This document shows positions 23,313-34,919 of a stretch of DNA of 64,000 nucleotides, in pieces. This DNA comes from Chrysopilus asiliformis (taxonomy: Eukaryota; Arthropoda; Insecta; Diptera; Rhagionidae), in the NCBI GenBank assembly GCA_964034945.1, contig OZ035962.1:90937650-91001649 (forward strand), given 5' to 3'. Every line of letters begins with the position of its first letter. Within the stretch, counting starts at the first letter, position 1. Position numbers and translations under genes: made by a program. Below the pieces are notes generated by a model, which saw only the letters and a list, made by a program, of their open reading frames with translations, was not told where the DNA came from and made no database searches.

Positions 23313-23466
23313 TTTTAAATGACAATGTCGAATATACCGTTAAATTGTCCTAACATTTACCAGACAAGCGTGACTCCAAGTTTTGTCTTTTGTGTGGTCC
23401 GAATTTGACGCAGCGAACTTTCAAATATCTCAAAATCTCGCCTAAAGCGCCGCTGGGTGCCCTTTT

Positions 23467-23550
23467 GCGAGAACCCAGCCTCAATATCTAGTCGATTAGC
23501 TTATCAAAGAAATTAACCAAATTATGGGCAAAATCTTGATCATGCTCCGA
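23467..23550 (+). repeat. Repeat family G fragment
   Basis: GCGAGAACCCAGCCTCAATA followed by TCTAGTCGATTAGCT and, further on, CAAATTATGGGCAAAATCTT matches 43077-43160. Similarity outside this block is weaker. Confidence 0.65.
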
Positions 23551-23559
23551 AAGCACTGG

Positions 23560-25600
23560 TTAGAATTTTTCGTACTTCTCTAAAATTTGGCAATTCCCAC
23601 TCCCCTTTTCCCCTATGACAGTGCCCGACACAGGTACCCTTTCGCCCCCCGGCACGGTGCTGTGTGCAATAATGGAAACTGGATCAAAATTCCCACAGAG
23701 TTTTCGGTGATAACAGAAGAGGGGTTATCTGTAACGGAGGCGGGAAAAGTCTGTTCTAGTTTGCAGGGTGCTTTCTTGAAGCAGTAAGAAATGGTTAAAA
23801 TTCAGAATTTGTTCCAAACGGTCAGAAAGTAACAGGCAAGGAGTCGACAGGGAAATTAGACTCTCGGCAGCAGTTTTTTTTTCTCGCAGCGCTCCCTTTG
23901 AGAATCTTGCAATTTTTAAAAGCTAGAATTGTTAACAGAAAATCTAAGAAATTCAAAAACAATTTTTTGATTTTAATTCTGTTATTTTAAAACCGGGTGG
24001 AAAGAGTTTGAGGCAATTTTCTAGAATTTATTATAAAACAGATTAAAATTATAATAAATCTTAAATTTCACTCTTTAAACTTCAAGACCAAATCAAAATT
24101 ATTGCAAAAATTGGGAAATTCGATGCAACAATAATGATTCTGTATATTTTCAGGAATAACTAATTTCCATTTGAATTTCTCGACAGTTAAAAAATTCGAT
24201 TGATTTCTTAAGGAATATGCTATTTGTAACATTTCACTGTAATTTCGTATTAGAATGACTTTGAGGTGAATCACATTACTACACACCTGCCACGTATTAT
24301 CGCAACCGTATACGCACCTGAGAACATAAACAGGCTGAGCTGGCAAGAATTTACCTCACGGGCGAGAGAGGTACAAGGATCTTGTTTTTTTTTCTTTTAA
24401 CAAAGACGCATGTTTTATACATGTTATTGAAAAACATGATCCAACAAAGGTCGTATGTATAAAAAAACTTTTAAAAACATGCAAATCACATTTTAACGAG
24501 GACGTTTCTTCGTTCTGCACATCTTACAATGAATGGTTCTTATAAATGGGGATGTGGTGGCGCAATGAGGTGAAGTTTATTGGAGACATACAAGGCTTAA
24601 AAGAGTTTTCTTTTTTTAAATATCGTCGGTAGGAGAAAACTCCTTTAAAATGCTGAATTTATGATGAAAATTTTTGAAGAATGTTCAAGGATGAAAAGTG
24701 CGGAATTTAAAGGCTTTTGTGGTGTACACTTGATAATTTTCTGTTGAGGGCTCGTGATTCTATCACACAATAACCAAAGAGTACACGAGTATGTCGAGTA
24801 CGCTATCGAAATCGTATATATGTATGGGCCTCCAATGGCTGTATGTTACTAGTCGATTATACAGGCATACCCCATGAAAATCGGAATAATTGAGATGTGG
24901 AACCTTGTGGTAGCATTTGAAACCATCCCAGTTATCATCCACAAACCTCATCCCTTCTGTGAAATTGGGAAATTGGAGGAGAATTAACCGACAAATGAAA
25001 TTACGAACGAATTTAAGTACATGGAACACGGAATTTCAATTAAATTCATCGTCTCTATTCACTCTTCTAATACACACTTGGGCACAATATCCCCATATTA
25101 CCACAGCTAAATCCTCCTACTTGGAGCTGAGCCGTTAGGGCAACCATCCGAACCTATCTGCTTGGATCCTCTATAATATTCCAATGATATGAGTTTAGTT
25201 TGCTGTTCAATAACGACACCGACCGATGCCTATATTGATTGACTTACATAATATCTGGCTATATAGTCATCGTTGGGGATATTTGATATTCCTGAATATC
25301 TGTGCGGGTGGATTCGTCTGGGAAGTTGGACTGAATTCGATCCCACTTTCATCCTTATTGACGAGTATTATTGGTTAAACGTAATTGATTGTTCTGAGGG
25401 AATGGCTCAATTATTTTGGTCGGTTCTTTTGGTTTAGCATTGCTTTAATGAGGGAATTTTCGTGGTATTGATTTTATAAATTTTAATTTAAACAGTAATT
25501 TCGATTTTCATTTAATAAACAAAACAATTTCATTGAGAAGTATAGCTAGTTAATTTGTAAGGTTTTGGGAAAAAATTGAATCTCTTAAATCTCAAGGCGG
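23560..25600. other. No recognisable gene
   Basis: Frames at 24068-24346 (minus) and 24763-25029 (minus) lack motifs. No repeat structure beyond short A/T runs. Confidence 0.45.
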
Positions 25601-25602
25601 TA

Positions 25603-25791
25603 CTAGGCTTTCGCAACTAAGATTTTGAAACTATTTTTTCTTTTCCGCTGCCCGCACTTGCGATTGTACATGCATTTGGAACCATGGCCGGAATGCAACA
25701 TTTGAAAGGTTTTTTTCTGCATGTTATCAACGGCAGCCGTCCAAACTGCTTTAATGCGATTTTGGGTTGGATTCTTTTGATCGAAATTCAA
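25603..25791 (-). CDS. Unidentified 62-codon frame
   Basis: A minus-strand frame with a less biased, protein-like composition (segments NPTQNRIKAVWTAAVDNMQK and SKCMYNRKCGQRKRKN, then a stop). The first codon is not ATG in my reading, so if it is coding it is an exon or a piece of a longer frame. The sense is denser in G+C than the flanks. I do not recognise it; a transposase or zinc-finger fragment is possible but unproven. No splice sites are convincing. Confidence 0.25.
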   Translation of the reverse strand: MNFDQKNPTQNRIKAVWTAAVDNMQKKTFQMLHSGHGSKCMYNRKCGQRKRKNSFKILVAKA

Positions 25792-26149
25792 TTAAAAAAA
25801 GCTCGTGACAAAAATCTCGAAAAAAAATCCTGAATGTTGAAATCTTGGAAAATTAAATATCAAAAAAAAAGTCTTGAGAATAATCCTGGAAATCATGAAT
25901 AATATTTATTTTTTATCAAACAATATTTTCTTCAACAAATATTGTGGAAATTTTAAAAATGTGTTTTATTTTTTTTTTTTTTTGAACAATTAACTTTCGC
26001 AGAACAATTGATTTTATCATGATGAGCAATTAGGAGTCAGTAGTACTTCATTATTGGTTTCGTAAAAAAATGGCACAAAGAGGGAGGAGATCCGAAGCTA
26101 AAATTTAATTTAAAAAAAATTAATCTAATTTTAAAATTACAATTTGTGT

Positions 26150-26260
26150 AAAAAAAAATTTTTCAGCCCCATGTCTAGAAGGGTTATGATAGAAGGGTTA
26201 AAAAAAACTTTTTCAGCCCCATATCTAGAAGAGTTATAATAGAAGGGTTATGATGTGGCC
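26150..26260 (+). repeat. Tandem duplication, about 60-bp unit
   Basis: TTTTTCAGCCCCATGTCTAG, AGGGTTATGATAGAAGGGTT, then an A run, is repeated immediately as TTTTTCAGCCCCATATCTAG, AGAGTTATAATAGAAGGGTT. Confidence 0.8.
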
Positions 26261-26400
26261 ACGATATTTTTGAACAGAATTAAAGTTACATATTCTTTTT
26301 TGACGGCAACCATTTTCCGCCTCTTATAGAATTTCACCATACGTCGTAATGTTATTAGGAATTTTCGCCTGCGGCACATTTCCCTTAATTCCGTTTACAA
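26261..26400 (+). repeat. Probable hAT-like family M remnant
   Basis: AATTTTCGCCTGCGGCACAT (near 26362) is the family F/M internal word, and the upstream GAATTAAAGTTACATATTC resembles GAAAAATTGAAGTTACATTTC before the same word at 39713. Ends are absent. Confidence 0.35.
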
Positions 26401-26436
26401 TACTCATATAATCTATCAAACACCGATGATTTTTTA

Positions 26437-26513
26437 TAAGGTATTTTTATAAGGTATTTTTATAAGGTATTTTTATAACGTATTTTGGTATTTTTATAAG
26501 GTATTTTTATAAG
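26437..26513. repeat. 13-bp tandem repeat, about six copies
   Basis: The unit AAGGTATTTTTAT repeats, with one damaged unit (AACGTATTTTGG) in the middle. It may be replication slippage; no flanking element is visible. Confidence 0.9.
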
Positions 26514-26519
26514 GAGCTC

Positions 26520-27800
26520 TCCATATAAAAAACGAATCCTTAATTTTCGCCTTCTCGTCTCCTGCCCGCACCCCTCTTAAAATGTCATGCTTTTTCGTAA
26601 TATTTTGTAAGAGACTTCGAAATTGCGACGTATTTTATGGCACTGGTATCATGGCCTTTGCTGCTGATGGTCTGCGCCGTAAAAATCCTTACAAATGTTG
26701 CAATTAATTCATGTAAAACTGTCGGTGCGAAACAGGGAAGAAAATTGTTAGGAAATCTCAATTGAGGAGGCCCAGTCCCACTTTAGGATGTAGCGCCATA
26801 GATTTTACAGAAAACCCCAAAATCTAAATTTTGAAACAGGAACCGAAAAGAAATAAGATTTGGACTACTGGTCTATGCGCTACAAACGGTGTATTCAATC
26901 TATGTATGTTATAACTGGGACATGAAAATATTATCTCTAATTTTTGTTGCTCACAGCTTAAGAGTAAAGAAATATCAAATTGAAATTTAAAATACCATAA
27001 TTTATTCATGAAGAATATCTAAATTGAATTTAAATTTTTAAACAATAATTATGTATTATTAGGGGTGCTTATCCACATCATTTTCGTATATCTCATTAAT
27101 TGAATTAAAGATGAATCAGGAAGAAAGTGGGACTCGTCCTTAGGGCAATAGACTAAAAAAACAATTCTCATTTCAGAATGCTTACCTCGTTAAAACAAAA
27201 TCGACTTTACATATGTCATAAAACAAAGGGAAAAATGTTTCCCCATATTGTTATGCCTAGATAGCATGCGAGTAGCAGATCTAACAGACCTTTTTCCCTA
27301 GGTTTCTCAATCGACAATGCCTTTAGCGAAACTAACCCGAAAAAGTCTTTAACTCACGAGTATTTTGAAAATACAGTAAATATTCTATAATACATTTTAA
27401 TATATGCTTTGGTACATAAAGAAGCCCAGGGCATACCACAACAGAATCAACAGCGACCCATCTCTTTGATGTCAGATAGAATTTTCCACATGGATTCCCC
27501 TTGCCACAGGTTATTCCAACATAAAATCTCATTTACGAAGTTTTTATATTGAAAAGCATTATATGAGTATATTTTACCAGGTCTACAGTACTGGCACATA
27601 TATGTGTGCATAAAAATCTTCTCAATATTCTGGTAGTCTCAACAGATGAAGCTCTAACCTCGTTTAGATTTTAATTTTTCGCATTTAATTTAAATTGAAA
27701 ACTAAATCAATGGAATCTTACAAAGAGGGAGAATCAGTCAATTGCAATGATAAAGGAAAAAAAATTGTTTTTTTAAACATAATTTTGTCATGCGAGAAAC
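26520..27800. other. No recognisable gene
   Basis: A+T-rich. Small frames at 26824-27009 and 27332-27532 (both minus) carry no motif. Confidence 0.45.
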
Positions 27801-27803
27801 GAC

Positions 27804-28067
27804 ATATCGTCGGCTAAAAGTGAAATTGTGCTAAGTCCATTATACCAAATTTGACAGAAGAGCAACAAAAAACCTTGTTAAATCATTTTAATTTTCATTT
27901 AAAGAAAACAGAGTCTCATTTAAAGAAAACTGAGCCCAATTTTTCTCATTTAAAGAAAACTCAGTGTTATTGAAAGAGAATTAAAACGATTTAACAAGGT
28001 TTTCATTGCTCTTCTGTCAAATTTGATATAATGGACTTAGCACAATTTCACTTTTAGCCGACGATAT
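27804..28067. mobile_element. Foldback MITE, 264 bp, long near-perfect arms
   Basis: The left end ATATCGTCGGCTAAAAGTGA and onward through TTGTGCTAAGTCCATTATA and AATTTGACAGAAGAGCAA pairs with the right arm, which ends TCACTTTTAGCCGACGATAT. The arms run roughly 95 bp with few mismatches. The centre holds three direct copies of a TCATTTAAAGAAAACTGAG-like word. No coding frame. The target duplication is unclear (ATAT/ACAT ends), so the superfamily is open. A transcript would form a long hairpin. Confidence 0.85.
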
Positions 28068-28087
28068 CTGTTATTTTCACACAGTCA

Positions 28088-28105
28088 AGCAGCAGCAGCA
28101 GCAGC
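28088..28105. repeat. (AGC)6 microsatellite
   Basis: Six perfect AGC units, in no open frame of note. Confidence 0.9.
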
Positions 28106-28109
28106 AAAG

Positions 28110-28720
28110 AAAATTTTTTTATATCAATTTGCTGAAGGGAAAGAATTTTAATCGTGCCATGTGTTCAACTTGTTACCACGTATGTCCACTTTAAGACATT
28201 TAATTGCCTACAGAGTAGCAGTTCGTAATAACAATAAATCAAATCCACGTTCCAACTTGCAAGGAAATAATGGTAATGATGCTGGAACTGATTACGATGG
28301 AAGAAATTAATCCGAAAACAGATTCCCTAAAGCCTCTTTCGCTGCACATTGTATCCGTATAATGTGTCCTCATCTATCCCGATCGCTATCCCTGAAATTG
28401 AACCAAACGGCAGGGAATGAAAACCCATTATGATGAAATTGTTAGTGAAACCAATCGATTGTTTCCTCTGAATTTCATCGTGATGACTGAATTATATTTG
28501 TAGCAATAATCCTTGAGCGGCGTGGGACGCACGTACCATGGTATTAAAAGGAAAATATTGTTTTTTCTTCCCTATCGAAGATGACGTTCAATCAAGTCGT
28601 TGCACAAATAGGGTGAACCTTACAAAGTGCGACTAGTAAAAAAACTTGAAAATTATTTGGTAAAAAAATATATTTAATATTCAAAATAAGGTTTTAGAAC
28701 TCAAAATTTGGGTTATTTTT
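28110..28720. other. No recognisable gene
   Basis: Unique-looking sequence without open frames of note or paired repeats. Confidence 0.5.
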
Positions 28721-28726
28721 AAAAAC

Positions 28727-28958
28727 TTTTATTTAGCTCGCTTTTTTGCCCGCCTGTTTGTTTGTCTGTCAGGGTCAAATGTTGTAATCTAATTTGGACT
28801 CACTTCCACTCATCCGGTTGACTTGAAATTTCGCACTAACACGTAAGTCCAATGACAATACAATATTTTACCTATTTCGTCCTTGTAGATATAAGGGTAG
28901 GTCCTGTAACGATAACGTGATGATCCTTTTCCTAAAATTTTCCAGAAAAAATCAAAAT
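28727..28958 (+). mobile_element. Helentron-like family E, 5' part
   Basis: CTTTTATTTAGCTCGC, CCTGTTTGTTTGTCTGTCAG, CACTTCCACTCATCCGGTTG, ACTTGAAATTTCGC, AAGTCCAATGACAATACAAT, and ATAACGTGATGATCCTTTTC follow in the same order as in the larger copy at 48534. The element breaks off in the first module and is joined directly to a family D 3' part at about 28973. Confidence 0.75.
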
Positions 28959-28972
28959 TCAATCTGGCCATT

Positions 28973-29326
28973 CCTATTTCAACCTCTATAAAACTTCGTT
29001 TTTCATAAAATGCAAGGCTAAGGTCGTTAATGGACAAAAATGGACCATTAGGGGGGGGGGGAGGCGGCGGGGAACCCCTTAACCAACGCAAACGTTTTCT
29101 GCGAATGTCACAAAAACTGTGCATCTCATAAAAAAAGTCCTAGAACAAAAGTTATTTAGGATAAGGATTCTACATAAAACTCCCATACATTAAAATCCGA
29201 TTGAAATAAATTTTAAAAAATCTTATTGAAAAGTTTGACTTCAAAGTGGAATTTTTATAGAATTGTCGCCGTTCACTTAAATCACCATACGGGCCAGATT
29301 GGCAATTATAGCTTTTGTTATGTTTT
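28973..29326 (+). mobile_element. Helentron-like family D, 3' part
   Basis: From CGTTTTTCATAAAATGCAAG and GGCTAAGGTCGTTAATGGAC through AAAACTCCCATACATTAAAA to CACCATACGGGCCAGATTGG and CAATTATAGCTTTTGTTATG it follows the core and 3' end of family D. It lacks the family's own 5' end and microsatellite; family E sequence sits there instead. The G run at about 29050 is an expansion of the GGGGGG seen in other copies. Confidence 0.78.
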
Positions 29327-29329
29327 TTT

Positions 29330-31170
29330 ATGTCGGGTACACCAAATTTTTAGTCAAAATTTCAATTTCTTAAATATCATACTGTTATGCTAAATATTTC
29401 TTTCAAAATAATTGTATTAAAATCGGGATTTTTACAGACTTCTTGTCTGGCGTCACAATGGGCCAAAAACTAGGGGTTTTGCCCTATTTAAAATATCTTC
29501 AATACTTCATTCCCGATCACATAGTTCACGACGCACTGATTTTCTTCGTTTTATACTAAATCCCTTTCTGCATTCGATCCCTACTTTCACGTCTCGTTAA
29601 TAATGTGCGCAAATAAAGTCACCAGGGTGTGATATTAAAATAGAGAATCACACTTTGGACCCTCATATCGACTAAATCAAGAAAAAAACACACAATCTGC
29701 TGCTGGCTGAGCCACCGAAAAGATTTTTGGTAAACAACAAACAATGAATAAGTGTCAGGATACCGGCGACCGACGCACTTGGAAAGGATTCATTACTCCT
29801 TTTCCACAGAGGGAACAAAAAAAAATCGCCGATTTTGTCCTTTTGTTAATCTTTTTCCCGACGTAGTGCTTTTTTGGGGTTGTTAATCCCTGCTAGAGTT
29901 CAATAGGGTTGACAGCATAATCGTTCCCTGGTGTCCTTTATTCCTTAACGAATTCTTTGCATTGTGTCCAAGATAAACTCGGCGAAAATAGCTAAAGTGT
30001 GCCTGAGTTTCGTATAGGCTGCACAAAACCTACGAATAAAGATCAACCGGAAAAGTTGACAAAATGTGTATATTTTTCAGATAAATTTTCTTTATTCCAT
30101 AACACAATCGAAAATCCGTATTTTTTCATTTCGTTTTATGGAGTTGATTTTTTTTCCTGGAATTTTTGTTGCATTTTTTTTTGTGAATATTTCTGACATA
30201 TCCTGATTATGGCAGGAAGACACAGTCAAACGGGGTCGATAGGTATTCAGATCAGTGTCAACCTATCAATTCTCGATCGTGATTTTCAAGGGAAGTCCTT
30301 CACAAATTCAATGGTAAAATAAAAATAAATCAGAAAAAACATTTTTCTCCTCTTTAATATAAATTGACATTTTTTGAGAAGACGGATCAGATACCCACGA
30401 CACGTAGAAACGCTTTCTGTACTCGTATATCAAGATGATACTTAAGGTATGATTGACAGTTTCTTGAAAATGATTGAAGATTCCCTTTTTTCATGTATTT
30501 CTGTATCCATATAGGAGAGAATTTGAAATACTTTTCGTTATATAAAACATTTCGCGTTCACCTTAGGCATTTTAAGTAGAAAAAAATTTGGAATTTCCTT
30601 CGACATTAGATGGCAGCTGAGACATTCGCTTTTAAAGATATGAAAAATCCAAATAACAGAAATATTTTCTTCAAGATTTTCAGCCTATATATAGCGAGTA
30701 AATAAAATTCTATCTGATATATTGACGACTTAAAACGTCCTTCTTAAAAGTTGAATGACTTCAATTTTGTGCAATTTCAGCGTTTAAAATTTGAGAAAAT
30801 CATTTTTGCGCCGTTTAGTCATACTTTGATATAGATAAAGACGGATTTGCCACATAAATTGAATTGAAGATTACCGCAGATGTTTTGGATGTACACAAAT
30901 TTGATAATTTTATGTTGAAAAAAGTGAAAGTTTTAAATGGCTGGTGGTGTTTTATAAATTCAAAATTTTATCTGAATTTAAATCTTCTCCATTTACTGGA
31001 TGAAAAGGGTTTGTTCTTGTCCGAACTGTTTTTTTTCGCATATCAGGTGTTCTACCAGATGATTTTAAATTTGACAATGCACTTTTTCAAGAAAAACCCT
31101 CATTAATAGGAAAATAGTTTTTCGTTAATTTTTCAGTACTCTAGACCAGTGTTGGGGTACACACACTGGT
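29330..31170. other. No recognisable gene
   Basis: A+T-rich; small frames at 29999-30196 and 30864-31106 lack motifs. Just left of the hAT element, GACCAGTG and CACTGGTC (31145-31172) form a short hairpin. Confidence 0.45.
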
Positions 31171-31179
31171 CTTAGGGGG

Positions 31180-31647
31180 TAGGGATGTCAAATTTTTGAA
31201 AAAAACCGGTTTTCGGTTAAACCGGTTTTTAAGACTTCGGTTTAAACCGGGCCGGTTTAACCGGGTCCAAAAAACCGGTTATTAAAACACCGAAAAACCG
31301 TTTTGATCAAATTGGGTAGGTTAGGTCTTAGACGAAACAAATACACTATAATACAAACAAAAGACGTAAAGTGCCATATAATCCATTAAGAGGCCATAAA
31401 TGGCACAATATGATATTGTATTTGGTTTAGAGTGCCTAAAAAGAAGTGTTTCTAACAAATCAGTTGCACGAAAATTGGTTTAAAATTATTTTTCCGTACA
31501 AAAAAAATGATCGGTTTTTTTGAACGGTTTTTGGCTTTAAAAAAAATACCGGGTACATCCGTGCAAAAAAAAAACACCGAAAAAACCGGTTAACCGAAGC
31601 AAAAACACCGGGTAACCGATTTAACCGGTTCTTTTTTGACATCCCTA
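31180..31647. mobile_element. hAT-like MITE with CCGGTT arrays, family J
   Basis: Ends TAGGGATGTCAAA and its inverse TTTGACATCCCTA are present. Both subterminal regions are packed with AACCGGTT/GGTTAACC-type words (about ten CCGG-core words in all), often palindromic; in hAT elements such repeats commonly bind transposase. The flanks TTAGGGGG and CTAGAGGT agree at 5 of 8 positions in the only register that fits, a possible decayed 8-bp duplication. Length 468 bp, no transposase. The open frames over it on the minus strand result from the repeats. Confidence 0.7.
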
Positions 31648-31995
31648 CTAGAGGTACGCGAAGCTTGAATAAGAAAATGGCGACAACCAAATTTTAAAAA
31701 AAAAGGTTGCAAGATGTTGTTTAGCTTTTTATTATAGTTATCGCTTCGGATCAGAAAAATTCTCGCGGGCGGCGCAAAAAGTTTTCTTTTAATCTCTATT
31801 ATTCTGATTATCAAAAAATTCTGATTTTCTTATCATTTTTAATAGCTATATTTTTGCGATACAGTTTTCGCTAACATTTTGTAAACAATGATATAAGGGG
31901 GTACGCGAGAAAAAAAACTTGCTCGCTAGGGTGTAAGCCAGACAAAAACGTTTACAAACACGATTTTGCAGGATTTTTGTACTCTATATTCACCC
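31648..31995. other. Possible older hAT flank
   Basis: GAGGTACGCGAAGCTTG at 31651 and GGGGGTACGCGAGAAAAA at 31898 are similar, and CTCGCGGGCGGCGCAAAAAG at 31763 resembles the family F/M internal word. Probably relics of an older element into which family J inserted. No ends definable. Confidence 0.25.
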
Positions 31996-32007
31996 CTTTT
32001 CTAAAAC

Positions 32008-32685
32008 CCGGCGTTACGTTAGTTTATTCGATAGTCACTCGCTTAGTACTCGATATTTCATTTTTGGTGTTCTGGAAAACGCGATGTTTCGTTTCAGTTC
32101 AACGCGCAAGAACGCATTCGATTCTATTCGATTCTTGATGTTCTGAGATTCGCCGGGAGCTGATATTTGAGGTTAAATTGCTCACTTGAGTTTTCTCGCG
32201 TTTGGTGTTGGCTGTGATTGACGAAATGCAAGTTGGGCAAATATTTTTTCAATTTTATGAATCATGAGTAATAAAGTGTTTTATTCAAATAGGCGGGGAA
32301 CTCAAATTTCAACTAATACTTCACAATTCAACCTATTAATCGACAAAATGAAAGTTAGTTACGAGTCTTCACTTAACTTCATTTCGTTCGAAGAATCTCT
32401 CAATAACCTTCTTTGGCTTTTCAGTGAATTTACCTCGTCGTGCCTCATTAACAAATATAATGGGAGTGTTAAATCCTTTTTCAAACTTCAATCAAACGTT
32501 TTCACTTGCATAACCAAGAAATAAATACAATCAGCTGAGTTTTGACACTGCGTTTGCATGCGATGTTTGCCGTATTTTTGAACAGCGAACGCCGTTTTTC
32601 AGAACACCGATCGCGTAGCGAATCGAATCGAAAGCGTTACGTTTAGCGGGCTAACGCCGTATCTCAGAACAAGGGTGATTGTTTC
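32008..32685. repeat. Diverged inverted-repeat region around an 86-codon frame
   Basis: The left part has GGCGTTACGTTAG, GTGTTCTGGAAAACGC, CGATTCTATTCGATTC and GTTCTGAGAT. The right part carries their inverses loosely: GTTCTGAGATACGGCGTTAG, AACGTAACGC, CGATTCGATTCGC and GTGTTCTGAAAAACGGCG on the minus strand. Arms of about 120-150 bp surround a middle of about 350 bp. This suggests an old TIR element with a small gene remnant, but alignment is patchy and I see no clear target duplication. Confidence 0.4.
32264..32524 (+). CDS. Unidentified 86-codon frame inside inverted repeats
   Basis: An ATG-initiated frame (MSNKVFYSNRRGTQISTNTS, then QFNLLIDKMKVSYESSLNF) ending in a stop after TCITKK. It lies centrally between diverged inverted repeats. 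The N-terminal pattern (basic residues, Thr/Ser, then LLID) faintly recalls the start of Myb/SANT-like proteins carried by some PIF/Harbinger elements, but this is a weak impression. It may equally be chance. Confidence 0.2.
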   Translation: MSNKVFYSNRRGTQISTNTSQFNLLIDKMKVSYESSLNFISFEESLNNLLWLFSEFTSSCLINKYNGSVKSFFKLQSNVFTCITKK

Positions 32686-32711
32686 CAAACACCTTAGAAA
32701 ATTTTACTGCT

Positions 32712-32862
32712 TGTTTTACCTCCACACATAAAAATCCAGTCGGACCACTCCGTTCTCCCTTTCCTATACAAATGGTTTTTTTTAAATAAACGTTTTCTCT
32801 CTCATTATATAAAGTACTTGACGATTGGTCCCTGGCAATTGTAGCTTTTCGTATGTTTTTGA
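32712..32862 (+). repeat. Helentron-like family D' 3' fragment
   Basis: AAAATCCAGTCGGACCACTC, CTATACAAATGG, TTTTAAATAAACGTTTTC, ACTTGACGATTGGTCCCTGG and CAATTGTAGCTTTTCG follow the 3' part of the 13181-13805 copy in order. Confidence 0.65.
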
Positions 32863-33027
32863 AAGCGGATTTCGTCAATCTATAAAACGCCTAAAAAGCA
32901 CAAAAAAATAATAATAATCAAGCGACGCTTTGTTGATAAAGCCCCAAACCATACCTGTATGGAACATTTTTCATCTACCCAATTTTTCTGACAATAAAAA
33001 AATCTGGCCTTTTTCAAACCAAAATCT

Positions 33028-33259
33028 CCCAAGTAACAATTTGAGGTTACATTCCGGTTAAGAAACGTATTTGAAACCATGGTAACAAAACTCAAAAGTT
33101 TCACATTTGGTTTCTGTAACCTTTCAGAAACGTTTCAGAAACCCTATTTAGAAGCTGGTTTCAAAATAACCGTTTTTGGCGGGTTTATTCGGAAACCATC
33201 TAAAATGTAACCTAAATTGAAGGTTTTTTTGTAACCACAGTTACAAATTGTTTCTTGGG
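33028..33259. mobile_element. TIR element, CCCAAGTAACAATTTG ends
   Basis: The left end CCCAAGTAACAATTTG and the right end, whose reverse complement is CCCAAGAAACAATTTG, differ at one base of 16. GGTTACA words follow on both sides. Length 232 bp. The interior repeats GTTTCAGAAAC/GGTTTC words. Flanking bases do not show a convincing target duplication. Non-autonomous; superfamily undetermined. Confidence 0.65.
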
Positions 33260-33261
33260 CT

Positions 33262-34915
33262 ATTTTTCTAATACCAGAATCCGATTCAGAATCCCAACTG
33301 CCAACGACAAGGAGTGCTACTAAAAAAATTCTACATTAGTTACAATTTTAGTTTCATTAAACTATTCTGTTTCATAGCCATCATCGTTCACTTTAAAGTA
33401 TTAGAATTTATTCGATGCACTTCCGTATTTCTGGAATAATTTACTGGATCTGCAGCAAATACGATTATAGTGAATCTAATCTAAGGGAGCTTTCTTCATT
33501 TCCCCTTATAAGAATATACGTTAAATTATAATACGATTAAAAGAAAGCAAAATATGGATAGAACCCCATGGATGCACTCATGCAGAAATAAGTCACAATA
33601 TCCATAGTGATAAACACAATCTATAGAAAATAAAAAAAACATACTAAAGGCATTGTAAAATGTCATTTTATTTGCACAAATTTATGTAAAAAAGAACATA
33701 ATATTAAAATAATATGCATTTTGTATACGTATTGTAAATTTTAAACCGATTTATGGCATATAGTGGAAGAATATCTCTCTCGTGTTTCATAACCATCATA
33801 CATGATAGATTGTGGCCCTTCAACAAGGGTTGACTTTATTCTATTTTATAAGAGTACCGGCTCAACCCTAGCTATACACATTCTCGTATAAATATTGCAA
33901 ATATTTTCTAGCATAAAGAACATACTTGCAGTTTGCCTTACATAAATATCTGTGGAAAGTATCTTACGATATAAGCTTTCATTTTCACATGCAGATGAGC
34001 TTAAAACGACTGACTTTATATAGAAGGGCCAGAAACTTCATTGATAAATCTATATTTCTATCGTTTTCTTCGTCGTCGTCGTCGGTCGTAAGCATAATCG
34101 CCCTTTTCCACTCGACTGTGGATACATTAGTGTGTTCCCATCTTAGATACTTACCTATTTGTGTTTCTATAGTTGTGACTATCCAACTATCTATAGAATA
34201 TCTTGGATACAATGCATTGTAAAACTTATTGAGTTCATCCTAGATATTCAGTCATACATCCATACACAAATATGACATTTTGATTTTTGCATAACTTTAA
34301 TGAGGTTCACATACCCATTCCTACCTACATGAATATATATTTGGTATCATATCATATAAATATGTACTAGCTGTTTGTTAGCGATAGATACATCATCGTA
34401 TTTCATCCGTATTTATGTCAACATAATCGTATATTTGTTCCTATAAATATATGAAATATGCATATTATATTTGCATTCGTTATAGTTTGTTTTATGGGTC
34501 ACATAATGCTCACTGAACCGTATTGTTTATGCAATTGTTTGAAGTCTTTTGTTATAGAAAAAAATTATGCTTTCCTATAGGCGCTTGATATCTTGATTCT
34601 AAAGACCAACAATGCAAATGTTCGAGTATTGAAAATTTTGAATAATATCCGAGTGAAAGTCATACTTTCATTTCAATGATGATATTTTCAGTATATTTTT
34701 ACGTTTTGTGCTTCAAAATTTTTGTGTGTGATTTTTTAACTTTTGTGATTTGTAATTAATAAATGAAGGGTTCGTTTTCATTGAGAGTAATTAGACTGAT
34801 TTTCAATGAATGCACATGAAAGTTGTAAAATCTAACACACAATAACTCTCGAACGAATTGAGACAAAGACTTTAAATTGTCACAATGATGTTTCTTTTGA
34901 AAAGCAAGACAAGGT
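33262..34915. other. No recognisable gene
   Basis: A+T-rich with (TCG)n at 34069-34083. Frames at 33926-34222 and its antisense overlap each other and carry no motif. Confidence 0.45.
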
Positions 34916-34919
34916 ATCT

